Made by a program: the position numbers and the translations under genes. Under the pieces are notes generated by a model. That model had not been told where the DNA came from. It saw only the letters and a program-made list of their open reading frames with translations, and searched no databases. 64,000 nucleotides of DNA from Marinococcus sp. PL1-022 (lineage in GTDB: Bacteria > Bacillota > Bacilli > Bacillales > Marinococcaceae): contig NZ_JAWXCX010000001.1 of NCBI RefSeq assembly GCF_033845285.1, forward strand, positions 1,131,495 to 1,195,494, in the 5' to 3' direction. Below are positions 47,533 through 57,449 of the stretch, piece by piece (within the stretch, counting starts at the first letter, position 1; every line of letters starts with the position of its first letter).

Positions 47533-48306
47533 ATGGCTGGCAACGAATGGTACGTGGAGTACGAAATTCATCAAAACCGCCCCGGCCTGCTCGGGGACAT
47601 TTCTTCGCTGCTCGGCATGCTTGCAATCAATATTGTGACCATCAACGGGGTGGAGGGCAACCGACGGGGGCTGCTTCTGCGCTGTGACAGCTATGACCGC
47701 ATCCAGCGGCTGCGTGCCATCCTTGATACGATACAGATCATTTCCGTGCGGAAGGTCAAACAGCCGGGCCTTCGCGAGAGGCTCGCTGTCCGTCACGGCC
47801 GCTACATTGAGCGCGATGCCGATGACCGGAAAACGTTCCGCTTTGTGCGTCCGGACCTCGGGCTTCTGGTTGATTTTATGGCCGAGCTGTTTAAAAAGGA
47901 CCGTCACTACCTTGTCGGTATCCGGGGAATGCCGCGGGTCGGGAAGACTGAATCCCTGGTGGCCGCAAGCGTATGCGCCAATAAGCGCTGGACGTTTGTA
48001 TCATCGACGCTTCTGCGCCAGACGATGCGCACCCAGCTTGGCGACGATGAGCGGACGAACAGCCATGTGTTCATTATCGACGGCATTGTCACGACAATGC
48101 GCGCGGCACGGAAGCATCGCGACCTGGTGGAGGAGATCATGCGGCTGCCCGCGGTCAAGGTTGTGGAGCATCCGGATATTTTCATACGCGAAACGTCATA
48201 TACGGCGGAAGATTTTGACTGCATGATTGAGCTCAGAAATGATGAAAGCCAGGTGATCTCGTACGATACGGTGGATTCCGGGTTTTCATCCTTTGATATT
48301 AGTTAA
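47533..48306 (+). CDS. ymfK: YmfK, ACT-like and P-loop protein (DUF3388)
   Basis: A 257-residue protein. The N-terminal 75 residues look like an ACT domain (VEYEIHQNRPGLLGDISSLL), the small-molecule-sensing fold, and the rest has a P-loop-like GIRGMPRVGKT at residues 129-139 with a Walker B-like HVFIIDGIV. The function is not established. It stands upstream of rodZ in Bacillales. The architecture suggests a nucleotide-binding protein controlled by a small ligand, but no catalytic assignment is possible. Confidence 0.85.
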   Translation: MAGNEWYVEYEIHQNRPGLLGDISSLLGMLAINIVTINGVEGNRRGLLLRCDSYDRIQRLRAILDTIQIISVRKVKQPGLRERLAVRHGRYIERDADDRKTFRFVRPDLGLLVDFMAELFKKDRHYLVGIRGMPRVGKTESLVAASVCANKRWTFVSSTLLRQTMRTQLGDDERTNSHVFIIDGIVTTMRAARKHRDLVEEIMRLPAVKVVEHPDIFIRETSYTAEDFDCMIELRNDESQVISYDTVDSGFSSFDIS

Positions 48307-48330
48307 CGTGAAAGAGGCAGGTGAGCCGTT

Positions 48331-49242
48331 ATGGCAGAATTAGGACCGTACCTTCGCGGTGAACGTGAGCGCCAGGGAGCAAGCCTCGAGCTGATGCAGC
48401 AGCGCACAAAAATTCAACGAAGGTATTTGCAGGCAATTGAAAGCGGTGATTACGGGGCGCTGCCGGGGGCGTTTTATGCCCGGGCGTTCATCCGCAGCTA
48501 CGCTGAAGCGCTCGGCCTTGACGCTGAGGACGTGTTCCGGCAGTATGGCCATGAATTGCCGGAACCCAGGCAGCAGCCGGCAGAGATGCCGTCGCGGGCG
48601 TCCAGAAAGCAGACGCGAAGCAGAAGCCAGCAGGGGCGGCCGCAGCAGAAAAAGAAAAAAACATCCTTCCTGCCCTTTATTTTTGCGCTTATTTTTCTTC
48701 TTATCATTGGGGCAGGCATCTGGCTGTTGTTTCAAAATGTAAGCAGCGATACACAGACCGAGCAGCAGAGCGATGAAGGCACCGGCGTCCAGTTTGAATC
48801 CGGGTCGCCGGAGGAAGAAGGCGGCGGAGCTTCGGAGGAGAGCGCCGAAAACTCCCCGGATAATAACACGGGATCTGGCGGGGGAGAAGACGAAAGCACT
48901 GAAGAAGAGGACCCCGCAGACGCCGATATCCAGCTGGAGGAAACCTCATCGGAAGGAGACAATGCGTCCTATGATGTCATCGGGGCGGAAACGTTTGAGC
49001 TTGTGATGAGCTTCAGCGGTAACTCCTACGTGGATGTAACGGATGCGGGCGGCGAGATGCTCGATATGTTTCCAAGTCAGTCCGACGGCGACGAGCTCGA
49101 AGAAACGTATGAGGAGGAAGAAATCACCGTCAACGTCGGCAACACGAACAACATGGAGCTGACCGTCAACGGGCGGGAATTCACCTATCCTTCAGATGGC
49201 ACCCACCAGGTTATTACATTTACGGCGGTGCCAGAAGAATAA
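48331..49242 (+). CDS. rodZ: RodZ-like cytoskeletal membrane protein (YmfM)
   Basis: Links the MreB cytoskeleton to the cell-wall machinery. It has 303 residues: a cytoplasmic helix-turn-helix domain (residues 5-70, GPYLRGERERQGASLELMQQ then a conserved AFYARAFIRSYAEALGLD), a basic juxtamembrane region (RKQTRSRSQQGRPQQKKKK), one membrane helix (about 114-133, FIFALIFLLIIGAGIWLLF), a long very acidic Ser/Glu/Asp-rich extracellular linker (about 140-205) and a C-terminal DUF4115 domain. The acidic outer linker is notable and would suit life in salt. Terminator follows. Confidence 0.9.
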   Translation: MAELGPYLRGERERQGASLELMQQRTKIQRRYLQAIESGDYGALPGAFYARAFIRSYAEALGLDAEDVFRQYGHELPEPRQQPAEMPSRASRKQTRSRSQQGRPQQKKKKTSFLPFIFALIFLLIIGAGIWLLFQNVSSDTQTEQQSDEGTGVQFESGSPEEEGGGASEESAENSPDNNTGSGGGEDESTEEEDPADADIQLEETSSEGDNASYDVIGAETFELVMSFSGNSYVDVTDAGGEMLDMFPSQSDGDELEETYEEEEITVNVGNTNNMELTVNGREFTYPSDGTHQVITFTAVPEE

Positions 49243-49247
49243 ACCCG

Positions 49248-49288
49248 GCCTTCGCTTCTGAATTTTTTCAGAACGAAGGCTTTGCTTT
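49248..49288 (+). terminator. Intrinsic terminator after rodZ
   Basis: GCCTTCGCTTCTGAA (49248-49262) pairs with TTCAGAACGAAGGC (49267-49280, one base bulged) over a TTTT loop, followed by TTTGCTTTG. Confidence 0.78.
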
Positions 49289-49334
49289 GCCATAAACAAA
49301 TTGTGCGTTTTGTTCCATGAGAAAAAAAGATATG

Positions 49335-49343
49335 TGATACAAT
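49335..49343 (+). promoter_or_regulatory. Extended -10 promoter of pgsA
   Basis: TGA followed by TACAAT (49338-49343), extended -10 type. No good -35 at the normal distance. It is 55 bases before pgsA and after the rodZ terminator. Confidence 0.42.
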
Positions 49344-49397
49344 ATGAAAGACTGGAATGTGGACGGAATGGCACGATTTGCAAGTAGGAGGACGCAG

Positions 49398-49976
49398 ATG
49401 AACTTACCCAATAAAATTACAATTGCCCGTGTGTTGATGATTCCGTTATTCGTGATCGCCGTATTGGTGCCTTTTCCGTTTGGCACCTGGCCGGTGGGAG
49501 ACGCTGAGCTGCCAGTGCATCATTTCATCGGGGCGGTCATCTTTGCGATCGCGGCCGTCTCCGACTGGCTCGATGGCTATATTGCAAGAAAGTACAGCCT
49601 GGTGACCACGTTTGGCAAGTTTCTGGATCCGCTCGCAGACAAGCTGCTCGTCACGGCGGCGCTGCTTGTGCTGATTGACATTTCCATGCTTGCGTCCTGG
49701 ATGGCAATTATTATTTTAAGCCGCGAATTTGCGGTCACCGGTATCCGGCTGGTCGCTGCCGGGGAAGGGAACGTTATCGCGGCAAGCGGACTCGGGAAAT
49801 GGAAAACCACATTCCAAATGGTTGCTATCGTGGTGCTCTTGCTTCATCACTTTCCATTTTCCTACGCCGGCTTTCCGGCAGGTGACGTGCTCATGTGGAT
49901 CGCTGTTATTTTAACGATCATATCCGGCGTCGATTATTTCTGGAAAAACCGCGCCGTGATTATGAAGACGATGTAA
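49398..49976 (+). CDS. pgsA: Phosphatidylglycerophosphate synthase
   Basis: Joins CDP-diacylglycerol and glycerol 3-phosphate, committing to phosphatidylglycerol. It has 192 residues with several membrane helices and the CDP-alcohol phosphotransferase motif DWLDGYIARKYSLVTTFGKF followed by DPLADK (the DGx2ARx8Gx3Dx3D pattern). ATG 49398 has AGGAGGACG upstream; the open frame begins at 49344 but lacks a ribosome-binding site. Uses the product of cdsA. Confidence 0.96.
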   Translation: MNLPNKITIARVLMIPLFVIAVLVPFPFGTWPVGDAELPVHHFIGAVIFAIAAVSDWLDGYIARKYSLVTTFGKFLDPLADKLLVTAALLVLIDISMLASWMAIIILSREFAVTGIRLVAAGEGNVIAASGLGKWKTTFQMVAIVVLLLHHFPFSYAGFPAGDVLMWIAVILTIISGVDYFWKNRAVIMKTM

Positions 49977-49997
49977 GCTGTATCGGAGGAACGTGTA

Positions 49998-51234
49998 ATG
50001 AATGCAGAAATTATTGCAGTAGGAACAGAGCTTCTGTTGGGCCAGATTGCCAACACGAACGGCCAGTATTTATCGAAGGAATTAGCTTCCCTCGGGGTGA
50101 ATGTCTTCCGTCATACCGTGGTGGGGGATAATGAAGCGCGGATGCACGAAGCTGTCGGGGAAGCCTCCGAGCGGGCGGATATCGTTATCCTGACCGGCGG
50201 CCTCGGACCGACGCAGGACGATATTACCAAGGACGTGGTGGCTGATTTTACCGGCCGCAGACTGCTCGTGCACGAAGCGTCAGCGCAGAAAATCAGGGAC
50301 TACTACGGCCGGACGGGCCGTGCGATGCCGGCGTCCAATATGCGCCAGGCGCACTACGCTGAGAGCAGCACGGTGTTTGTTAACCAGAACGGCATGGCCT
50401 GCGGGATGGCCGTTGAAGAAAACGGCACGCATTACGTTTTAATTCCGGGGCCGCCCCGGGAAATGAAATCCATGTACAAGTATGACGTCGAGCCATACGT
50501 GGCGGCGCTTGCCGGAAGCGGCAGGCTCGTTTCGTCCCGGGTGCTCCGTTTTTACGGCATCGGGGAATCCTCGCTTGAAGAGGAGCTGCAGGATTTGATT
50601 GAAGCCCAGACGAATCCGACCATCGCCCCTCTGGCAGGCGATGGCGAAGTCACGCTCCGGCTGACGGCAGCTGCCGCAACTGAGGATGAAGCGGTGCAGA
50701 TGATTGCCGGCGTCGAGGATCAGGTGCTCGGCCGAGTCGGGGAGCATTTTTACGGCTACGATGATGATTCGGTCTTTAATCATACGGTGAATGTGCTGAA
50801 AGAGCGCTCGCAGACGATCGCTTCGGCAGAAAGCCTGACCGGCGGCTGGTTCGCAAAATCCATCGTGGACATCCCGGGCGCATCAAGCGTATTTCAGGGG
50901 TCGGTCACGACGTATTCCAAAGCAGCCAAAGAGCACATTCTCGGCATTGACCGGCCGCTGCTTGACGAGGAGGGCGCTGTGAGCGCAGCCTGCGCAGAAG
51001 CGATGGCCGAAAAGGTAAAAGAGAAATTCAGCACCGACGTCGGTATTTCCTTTACCGGTGTCGCCGGGCCGGACCGCGATGAGGGTAAAGAGCCCGGACT
51101 CGTCTGGATCGGAGTTTCCGGACCGCACGGAACGATCTCAAAACAAATTCACATCGCCGGCACCAGGGATCGTGTCCGCTTTATGGCTTTATATGAAGGG
51201 TGCCGATTGTTATGGAAAGAAAAGGTGGTAGAAA

Positions 51235-51251
<17 letters not shown>
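49998..51251 (+). CDS. cinA: CinA, competence-damage protein / NMN deamidase family
   Basis: Has an N-terminal MoeA/COG1058-type domain (AEIIAVGTELLLGQIANTNG, VILTGGLGPTQDD) associated with ADP-ribose pyrophosphatase activity, and a C-terminal domain (TIASAESLTGGWFAKSIVDI to the end) associated with NMN deamidase activity in NAD recycling; 417 residues in total. cinA precedes recA in many Gram-positives and is co-transcribed with it during competence in streptococci. Here a helicase gene begins inside its last 17 bases, followed by a terminator and the recA promoter, so recA is not simply co-transcribed. Confidence 0.95.
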
Positions 51252-52842
<1,591 letters not shown>

Positions 52843-52850
52843 TCCGTTCG

Positions 52851-52885
52851 CTCTTCAGCGGCAGCCGCCGCTGAAGAGTTTTTTT
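52851..52885 (+). terminator. Intrinsic terminator after the DEAD-box helicase gene
   Basis: Perfect 12-bp stem CTCTTCAGCGGC (52851-52862) with GCCGCTGAAGAG (52867-52878), AGCC loop and seven T. Isolates recA from the cinA-helicase transcript. Confidence 0.92.
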
Positions 52886-52933
52886 ACCGTCAGCCTGTCA
52901 GCGGCAGGAGGTTTCGGGGGTATGGAAAAAACA

Positions 52934-52947
52934 CGAATAAATGTTCG
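52934..52947 (+). promoter_or_regulatory. LexA/SOS box of recA
   Basis: CGAATAAATGTTCG matches the Bacillus SOS consensus CGAAC-N4-GTTCG at nine of ten fixed positions. It lies 8 bases upstream of the recA -35 hexamer. A further CGAAC half-site (52965-52969) sits inside the promoter spacer. DNA damage induction through LexA is expected. Confidence 0.85.
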
Positions 52948-52955
52948 CATATCTG

Positions 52956-52984
52956 TTGGCAAATCGAACAAAAAAAGATATAAT
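52956..52984 (+). promoter_or_regulatory. Sigma-A promoter of recA
   Basis: TTGGCA (52956-52961), 17-base A-rich spacer, perfect TATAAT (52979-52984). It leaves a leader of about 110 bases before recA. Confidence 0.88.
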
Positions 52985-53038
52985 GTAGAAAGCAGGAAAA
53001 CAGCGGGAACGCTTCCTGAATAACAGCAGGCATGTATG

Positions 53039-53067
53039 GATACGCTCTTCGTGGGGAAGAGAGTATC
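53039..53067 (+). promoter_or_regulatory. Hairpin in the recA leader
   Basis: GATAC (53039-53043) plus CTTCTTC-like arm CTCTTC (53045-53050) pair with GAAGAG (53056-53061) and GTATC (53063-53067), one G/A mismatch, GTGGG loop. There is no T run. Could stabilise the mRNA or modulate translation; function unknown. Confidence 0.5.
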
Positions 53068-53102
53068 TGTTTAATAGTATATATCCTTGAAGGAGAGATA
53101 AG

Positions 53103-54188
53103 ATGAACGAAAGAAAAGCCGCATTGGATCAAGCACTGAGCCGCATCGAAAAACAGTTTGGCAAAGGATCGATCATGAAGCTAGGCGACCAGACTGACCG
53201 CCGCATTTCCACCATTTCCACCGGCGCCCTGGCCGTAGATATTGCCCTTGGGGTCGGCGGCTATCCGCGCGGACGTGTTGTGGAAATTTACGGTCCGGAA
53301 TCCTCCGGTAAAACGACTGTGGCCCTGCACGCCATTGCCGCGGCCCAGCGCGACGGGGGCACGGCAGCCTTTATCGACGCGGAGCACGCTCTTGATCCAA
53401 GCTATGCCCGGGCGCTTGGCGTCAACATTGATGACCTGATTCTTTCCCAGCCGGACACGGGCGAACAGGCGCTTGAAATCGCCGAAGCACTTGTACGAAG
53501 CGGCGCGATCGATATTCTTGTCATTGACTCCGTGGCAGCCCTCGTGCCGAAGGCGGAGATTGAAGGCGAAATGGGCGACAGCCACGTCGGCCTGCAGGCA
53601 CGCCTGATGTCCCAGGCCCTGCGGAAGCTGTCCGGGGCGATCAGCAAATCGAACTCGATCGCCATGTTCATCAACCAGATCCGTGAGAAGGTCGGCGTCA
53701 TGTTTGGCAGCCCGGAAACGACTCCCGGCGGCCGTGCGCTGAAATTCTACTCCTCGGTGCGTCTTGAAGTGCGCCGGGCGGAAACGCTCAAACAGGGCAA
53801 CGAAATGGTCGGTAACAAAACGAGAATCAAAGTAGTGAAAAACAAAGTAGCACCGCCGTTCCGTCAGGCGGAAGTGGATATCATGTACGGGGAAGGCATT
53901 TCGCGCGAGGGCTCCATTCTTGATATCGGTGCCGAGCTCGACATCGTGCTTAAAAGCGGCGCATGGTACTCCTACGAAGGCGAACGTCTTGGACAGGGAC
54001 GGGAAAACTCGAAGCAGTTCCTGAAGGAAAATGAAGCAACGGCCGCGGCGATTGAACGGAAAATTCGCGACCACTACAAGCTCGACGACATCCAGTCCGA
54101 ACCGGAAGAGCCAGAGGAAGAGCCGGAAGCTCCGGCAGAATCCGGGCTGCTTGCCGAAGAGGAAGAAACAGCAGATACGAATCGTTAA
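53103..54188 (+). CDS. recA: Recombinase RecA
   Basis: Forms filaments on single-stranded DNA, promotes strand exchange and activates LexA self-cleavage. It has 361 residues: Walker A GPESSGKT at about 64-71, [22 protein letters not shown] (Walker B), loop regions L1/L2 around [17 protein letters not shown] and [20 protein letters not shown]. The C-terminus is strongly acidic (Glu/Pro/Ala-rich, last 30 residues). AAGGAGAGAT precedes the ATG. Own SOS-controlled promoter upstream and terminator downstream. Confidence 0.99.
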   Translation: MNERKAALDQALSRIEKQFGKGSIMKLGDQTDRRISTISTGALAVDIALGVGGYPRGRVVEIYGPESSGKTTVALHAIAAAQRDGGTAAFIDAEHALDPSYARALGVNIDDLILSQPDTGEQALEIAEALVRSGAIDILVIDSVAALVPKAEIEGEMGDSHVGLQARLMSQALRKLSGAISKSNSIAMFINQIREKVGVMFGSPETTPGGRALKFYSSVRLEVRRAETLKQGNEMVGNKTRIKVVKNKVAPPFRQAEVDIMYGEGISREGSILDIGAELDIVLKSGAWYSYEGERLGQGRENSKQFLKENEATAAAIERKIRDHYKLDDIQSEPEEPEEEPEAPAESGLLAEEEETADTNR

Positions 54189-54198
54189 AGCATTGCCG

Positions 54199-54226
54199 AG
54201 GCGCCGGAATTCCGGCGCCTTTTTTC
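54199..54226 (+). terminator. Intrinsic terminator after recA
   Basis: AGGCGCCGG (54199-54207) and CCGGCGCCT (54212-54220) pair over AATT and are followed by TTTTTC. Confidence 0.9.
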
Positions 54227-54533
54227 GTGCAGAAATAGGTCTGGGGAAAGCAGCAGGGCACGGAACGCCTGCCGGGCGGGCAGAGAACGCCGGGGCCCGG
54301 GAGAAAAGAAAACGGTGTCAATCCCCATAAAAACAGGGATTCCTGCCGGTGAGCTTTCTTGACAGCGCCCGGCGGTAAAGATACAATAAAGAAGTGGAAC
54401 GTTTGTTTTGTTCCGCACTTCGATGAGCGTATTAATTCGCAAGCAGAACAATGCGGACACGAAAAAGAATCATCAATGCAACTTTCGCAACAACCGAAAG
54501 TGAACAATCAGATAGCAAGAGGAGGTGACATGT
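54227..54533 (+). other. Intergenic region between recA and rny
   Basis: Non-coding stretch of about 300 bases. In B. subtilis pbpX lies between recA and rny; no trace of it is seen. The first 130 bases are G/C-rich with small inverted repeats (CTGCC/GGCAG around 54282-54296) and no open frame with a plausible start. The rny promoter (54359-54387) follows, then a hairpin with arms AAGTGGAAC (54392-54400) and GTTC-CG-CACTT (54410-54420) in the untranslated leader of about 140 bases. Confidence 0.6.
54359..54387 (+). promoter_or_regulatory. Sigma-A promoter of rny
   Basis: Consensus TTGACA (54359-54364), 17-base spacer, TACAAT (54382-54387). One of the strongest promoter matches in the window. 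Confidence 0.88.
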
Positions 54534-56096
54534 ATGAACACTGCAATCATCTCCATTTTGCTTGTTATCGGTGCATTGATAGTTGGTTTGATTGGATATT
54601 TTGTCCGAAAAGCGATTGCCGAAGCGAAATTCAAAAGCGCCGAGCACGAAGCCGGCCAGATTGTGAAAGAAGCTGAGCGGCAGGCAGAGACAATCTTAAA
54701 AGAATCGCGGTTGGAAGCTAAAGACGAAGCACATCAAATTCGGGCAGAAGCAGAGAGTACTCTGAATGAACGAAGAAATGAAGTTCAAAAACAAGAAAAC
54801 CGCTTGATGCAGAAGGAAGAGAGCCTTGACCGTAAAAGTGAGACGTTGGACAAAAAGGAAGAATCCTTGGAGCGCAGAGAGGAGTCTCTCTACGAAAAAC
54901 AACAACAGGTTGAGGAAAATAACAGCAAAGTGGAGGAGATTCTCGCCAGACAACAGGAGGAACTTGAACGTGTTTCCGGCATGTCGCGGGAGGATGCAAG
55001 AGAGCTGATCCGCCGCGAAACCGAACAGGAAATGGAACACGAAACGGCGCTTCTGATCAAGGAACGCACAGAAGAGGCCAAACAAGAAGCCAACAAAAAA
55101 GCGAAGAATATTTTATCCCTGGCCCTGCAGCGCTGCGCTGCCGACCATGTCGCCGAAACGACGGTGTCTGTGGTGAACCTGCCAAACGATGAAATGAAAG
55201 GGCGGATCATCGGCCGTGAAGGACGCAACATTCGGGCGCTTGAAACGTTAACCGGTATTGATCTTATCATCGATGATACCCCGGAAGCCGTCATTCTCTC
55301 CGGCTTCGATCCGATCCGCCGCGAGGTGGCGCGCATTGCGCTTGAACGCCTCGTGCAGGACGGCCGCATTCATCCGGCACGTATCGAGGAAATGGTCGAA
55401 AAAGCACGCCGGGAAGTGGATGAGTTCATCCGCGAATACGGCGAAGAAGCAACGTTTGAAATGGGCATCCACGGGCTGCATCCGGATCTCATGAAGATTC
55501 TCGGACGCCTTCACTTCCGGACAAGCTACGGCCAAAACGTGCTGAAGCACTCGATGGAAGTGGCGCATTTGACCGCGCTGATGGCTGCCGAACTCGGGGA
55601 AGACGAACAGTTGGCCCGCCGCGCCGGACTGCTTCATGACCTCGGGAAGGCCATCGACCATGAAGTCGAAGGAAGCCACGTGGAAATCGGCGTCGAGCTT
55701 GGCAGGAAATACAAAGAGCACGAGGTCGTCGTCAACAGTATTGCTTCCCACCACGGGGATACCGAAGCAACCTCCGTGATTGCTTCCCTCGTCGCTGCCG
55801 CAGACGCGCTGTCCGCGGCACGGCCGGGAGCACGCAGGGAAACGCTTGAAACGTACATCCGCCGCCTGGAACGGCTCGAAGAAATTTCGGAATCCTTCAA
55901 AGGGGTCGAAAAAACCTTCGCCATTCAGGCCGGACGCGAGGTGCGGATTATGGTGAAGCCGGATGTGGTGGACGATCAGCTGGCACCGCAGCTGGCAAGG
56001 GACATCACAAAACGGATTGAAAGTGAATTGGATTATCCGGGCCATATCCGTGTAACGGTGATACGGGAGACCCGGGCAGTAGATTATGCGAAATAA
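54534..56096 (+). CDS. rny: Ribonuclease Y
   Basis: Membrane-anchored endoribonuclease that starts decay of many Bacillus mRNAs. It has 520 residues, as in B. subtilis: N-terminal membrane helix (about 4-24, [20 protein letters not shown]), long coiled coil (about 30-200, Glu/Lys/Gln/Arg-rich), KH domain ([19 protein letters not shown]), and HD domain with [10 protein letters not shown] and SHHGD. ATG 54534 is 8 bases after AGGAGG; a GTG at 54525 overlaps it. Codon choice changes within the gene: the coiled-coil part uses CAA, CGA and AGA freely, while the part after about 55100 uses CAG and CGC like the neighbours. Confidence 0.98.
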   Translation: MNTAIISILLVIGALIVGLIGYFVRKAIAEAKFKSAEHEAGQIVKEAERQAETILKESRLEAKDEAHQIRAEAESTLNERRNEVQKQENRLMQKEESLDRKSETLDKKEESLERREESLYEKQQQVEENNSKVEEILARQQEELERVSGMSREDARELIRRETEQEMEHETALLIKERTEEAKQEANKKAKNILSLALQRCAADHVAETTVSVVNLPNDEMKGRIIGREGRNIRALETLTGIDLIIDDTPEAVILSGFDPIRREVARIALERLVQDGRIHPARIEEMVEKARREVDEFIREYGEEATFEMGIHGLHPDLMKILGRLHFRTSYGQNVLKHSMEVAHLTALMAAELGEDEQLARRAGLLHDLGKAIDHEVEGSHVEIGVELGRKYKEHEVVVNSIASHHGDTEATSVIASLVAAADALSAARPGARRETLETYIRRLERLEEISESFKGVEKTFAIQAGREVRIMVKPDVVDDQLAPQLARDITKRIESELDYPGHIRVTVIRETRAVDYAK

Positions 56097-56125
56097 AGCG
56101 GTGAACGCCACCGCTTTATTTTTTT
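56095..56125 (+). terminator. Intrinsic terminator after rny
   Basis: AAAGCGGTG (56095-56103) and CACCGCTTT (56109-56117) pair over AACGC and are followed by ATTTTTTT. The left arm starts within the rny stop codon. Confidence 0.88.
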
Positions 56126-56159
56126 ATGCGCCCACACGCGAAGAAAGGAAGTCACAGAC

Positions 56160-56957
56160 ATGAAATTTTTATTTATCGGCGACATCGTCGGATCCCCGGG
56201 ACGGAACATGGTGGAGGAGTACCTGCCGCGCCTGAAGCGCAGGTACCAGCCGACGGTCACGATCATGAACGGCGAAAACGCCGCCCACGGTAAAGGCATC
56301 ACCGAAAAGATTTACAAGCAGCTGCTCCAGGCAGGAGCTCAGGTGATTACGATGGGCAACCATACGTGGGATAACAAAAATATTTTCGAATTCATTGACG
56401 AGGCCAAAATGATGATCCGGCCGGCCAACTATCCGGCGGGCGTGCCCGGGGAAGGGATCAAATACCTGCGCATCAACGACCAGGAGGTGGCAGTCATTAA
56501 CCTGATCGGGCGGACGTTTATGGGCAATCCGAACGACGATCCGTTCCAGAAGGCCGATGAGCTTGTCACGGAGGCCTCGGCACGTACGAACTTTATTTTC
56601 GTGGACTTTCACGCGGAAACGACAAGCGAAAAACAGGCGATGGGCTGGTTTTTAAGCGGCCGGGTGAGCGCCGTTGTCGGTACCCACACCCACGTGCAGA
56701 CCGCCGACGACCGGATCCTCGACGGTGGGACCGCCTTTTTATGCGACGCGGGCATGACCGGCCCGAGCGACGGTATTCTCGGCATGGAGCGCGAAGCGAT
56801 CATACGAAAGTTTCAGACGAATCTGCCCACCAAGTTTGAAGTGGCCGAGGGGCGGGAACAGTTAAATGGAGTCGTTGTGAAAGCGGATCCGAAAACCGGA
56901 AAAGCGACAACGATTGAACGTATCCGCATTGACGAAGCCCACCCATTCTTCGAATAA
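56160..56957 (+). CDS. ymdB: YmdB metallophosphoesterase
   Basis: Calcineurin-like phosphodiesterase; the B. subtilis enzyme hydrolyses 2',3'-cyclic nucleotides and affects biofilm and motility decisions. It has 265 residues with all metal ligands: D8 (FIGDIVGSPG), E39/N40 (NGENAAHG), the NH pair in TMGNHTWDN, and later histidines in FVDFHAETTSEK and VGTHTHVQTAD. AAAGGAAG lies 11 bases before the start. Usual partner of rny in Bacillales. Confidence 0.96.
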   Translation: MKFLFIGDIVGSPGRNMVEEYLPRLKRRYQPTVTIMNGENAAHGKGITEKIYKQLLQAGAQVITMGNHTWDNKNIFEFIDEAKMMIRPANYPAGVPGEGIKYLRINDQEVAVINLIGRTFMGNPNDDPFQKADELVTEASARTNFIFVDFHAETTSEKQAMGWFLSGRVSAVVGTHTHVQTADDRILDGGTAFLCDAGMTGPSDGILGMEREAIIRKFQTNLPTKFEVAEGREQLNGVVVKADPKTGKATTIERIRIDEAHPFFE

Positions 56958-56977
56958 AAAAGAATATTGAGCAAAAA

Positions 56978-57007
56978 GCAGGAATATGTCCCTTCTTTCA
57001 TGAATTA
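56978..57007 (+). promoter_or_regulatory. Sigma-H-type promoter of spoVS
   Basis: GCAGGAATA (56978-56986) fits the sigma-H -35 consensus RNAGGAWWW in full; 12 bases later CATGAATTA (56999-57007) fits RNNGAATWW in eight of nine positions. B. subtilis spoVS is known to be sigma-H dependent. No comparable sigma-A promoter is visible, only TACAAT at 57015-57020 without a good -35. Confidence 0.72.
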
Positions 57008-57057
57008 TGCCTAATACAATGGCGTTACCATTGATCCTACGCAGGGAGGTACTAGAA

Positions 57058-57318
57058 ATGGAAGTATTAAAAGTATCCGCTAAATCTACTCCAAATTCTG
57101 TCGCAGGTGCCTTAGCCGGAGTTATTCGTGAAAAAGGAGCCGCAGAAATCCAGGCGATCGGGGCCGGCGCGATCAATCAGTCCATCAAGGCAATAGCCAT
57201 TGCCAGGGGATTTGTGGCGCCGAGCGGCATCGATCTGGTCTGCATTCCCGCTTTTACCGATATTGAAATTGACGGCGAAGAACGAACGGCGATAAAATTG
57301 ATTATTGAGCCGAGGTAA
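57058..57318 (+). CDS. spoVS: Stage V sporulation protein S
   Basis: A small 86-residue protein of the Alba-like SpoVS family, thought to bind nucleic acid; in B. subtilis loss blocks spore coat/cortex development and affects septation. The near-invariant sequence is present (VLKVSAKSTPNSVAGALAG and the EIQAIGAGAINQSIKAIAIA stretch). AGGGAGGT precedes the ATG. SpoVS is also found in bacteria that do not sporulate, so it does not by itself show spore formation. Confidence 0.97.
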   Translation: MEVLKVSAKSTPNSVAGALAGVIREKGAAEIQAIGAGAINQSIKAIAIARGFVAPSGIDLVCIPAFTDIEIDGEERTAIKLIIEPR

Positions 57319-57326
57319 ACGTCTTC

Positions 57327-57428
57327 CGCCGCATCCGGCGGCGCCCAGGCGCTGCCGGCAATTCTATACATATCACCGGCCGGTGGTACAGCAAGGCGTC
57401 CATGCGGCGTCTTTTTGTATGCCGGCAG
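57327..57428 (+). promoter_or_regulatory. Structured G/C-rich leader of the ABC-class ATPase gene
   Basis: The 131-base gap after spoVS contains competing complementarities. CGCCGCAT (57327-57334) is complementary to ATGCGGCG (57402-57409), which runs into TCTTTTTG, giving a possible terminator; it also overlaps a local hairpin CCGCCG-CATC-CGGCGG. CTGCCGGCA (57352-57360) is complementary to TGCCGGCAG (57420-57428), enclosing the palindrome CACCGGCCGGTG (57374-57385). This looks like an attenuator or riboregulator; no known riboswitch class is recognised and no promoter is evident within it. Confidence 0.45.
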
Positions 57429-57449
57429 ACAATTGAAAGGAGCATACCA

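Noticed and set aside
54392-54410. GGAAC-GTTT-GTTTT near the rny promoter as a second LexA site
   Set aside because: Three mismatches to the CGAAC-N4-GTTCG core; it fits better as the left part of a leader hairpin.
57400-57416. Direct repeat of GGCGTC around CATGC as a possible att or transposon target duplication
   Set aside because: Only six bases, no inserted element and no integrase nearby.
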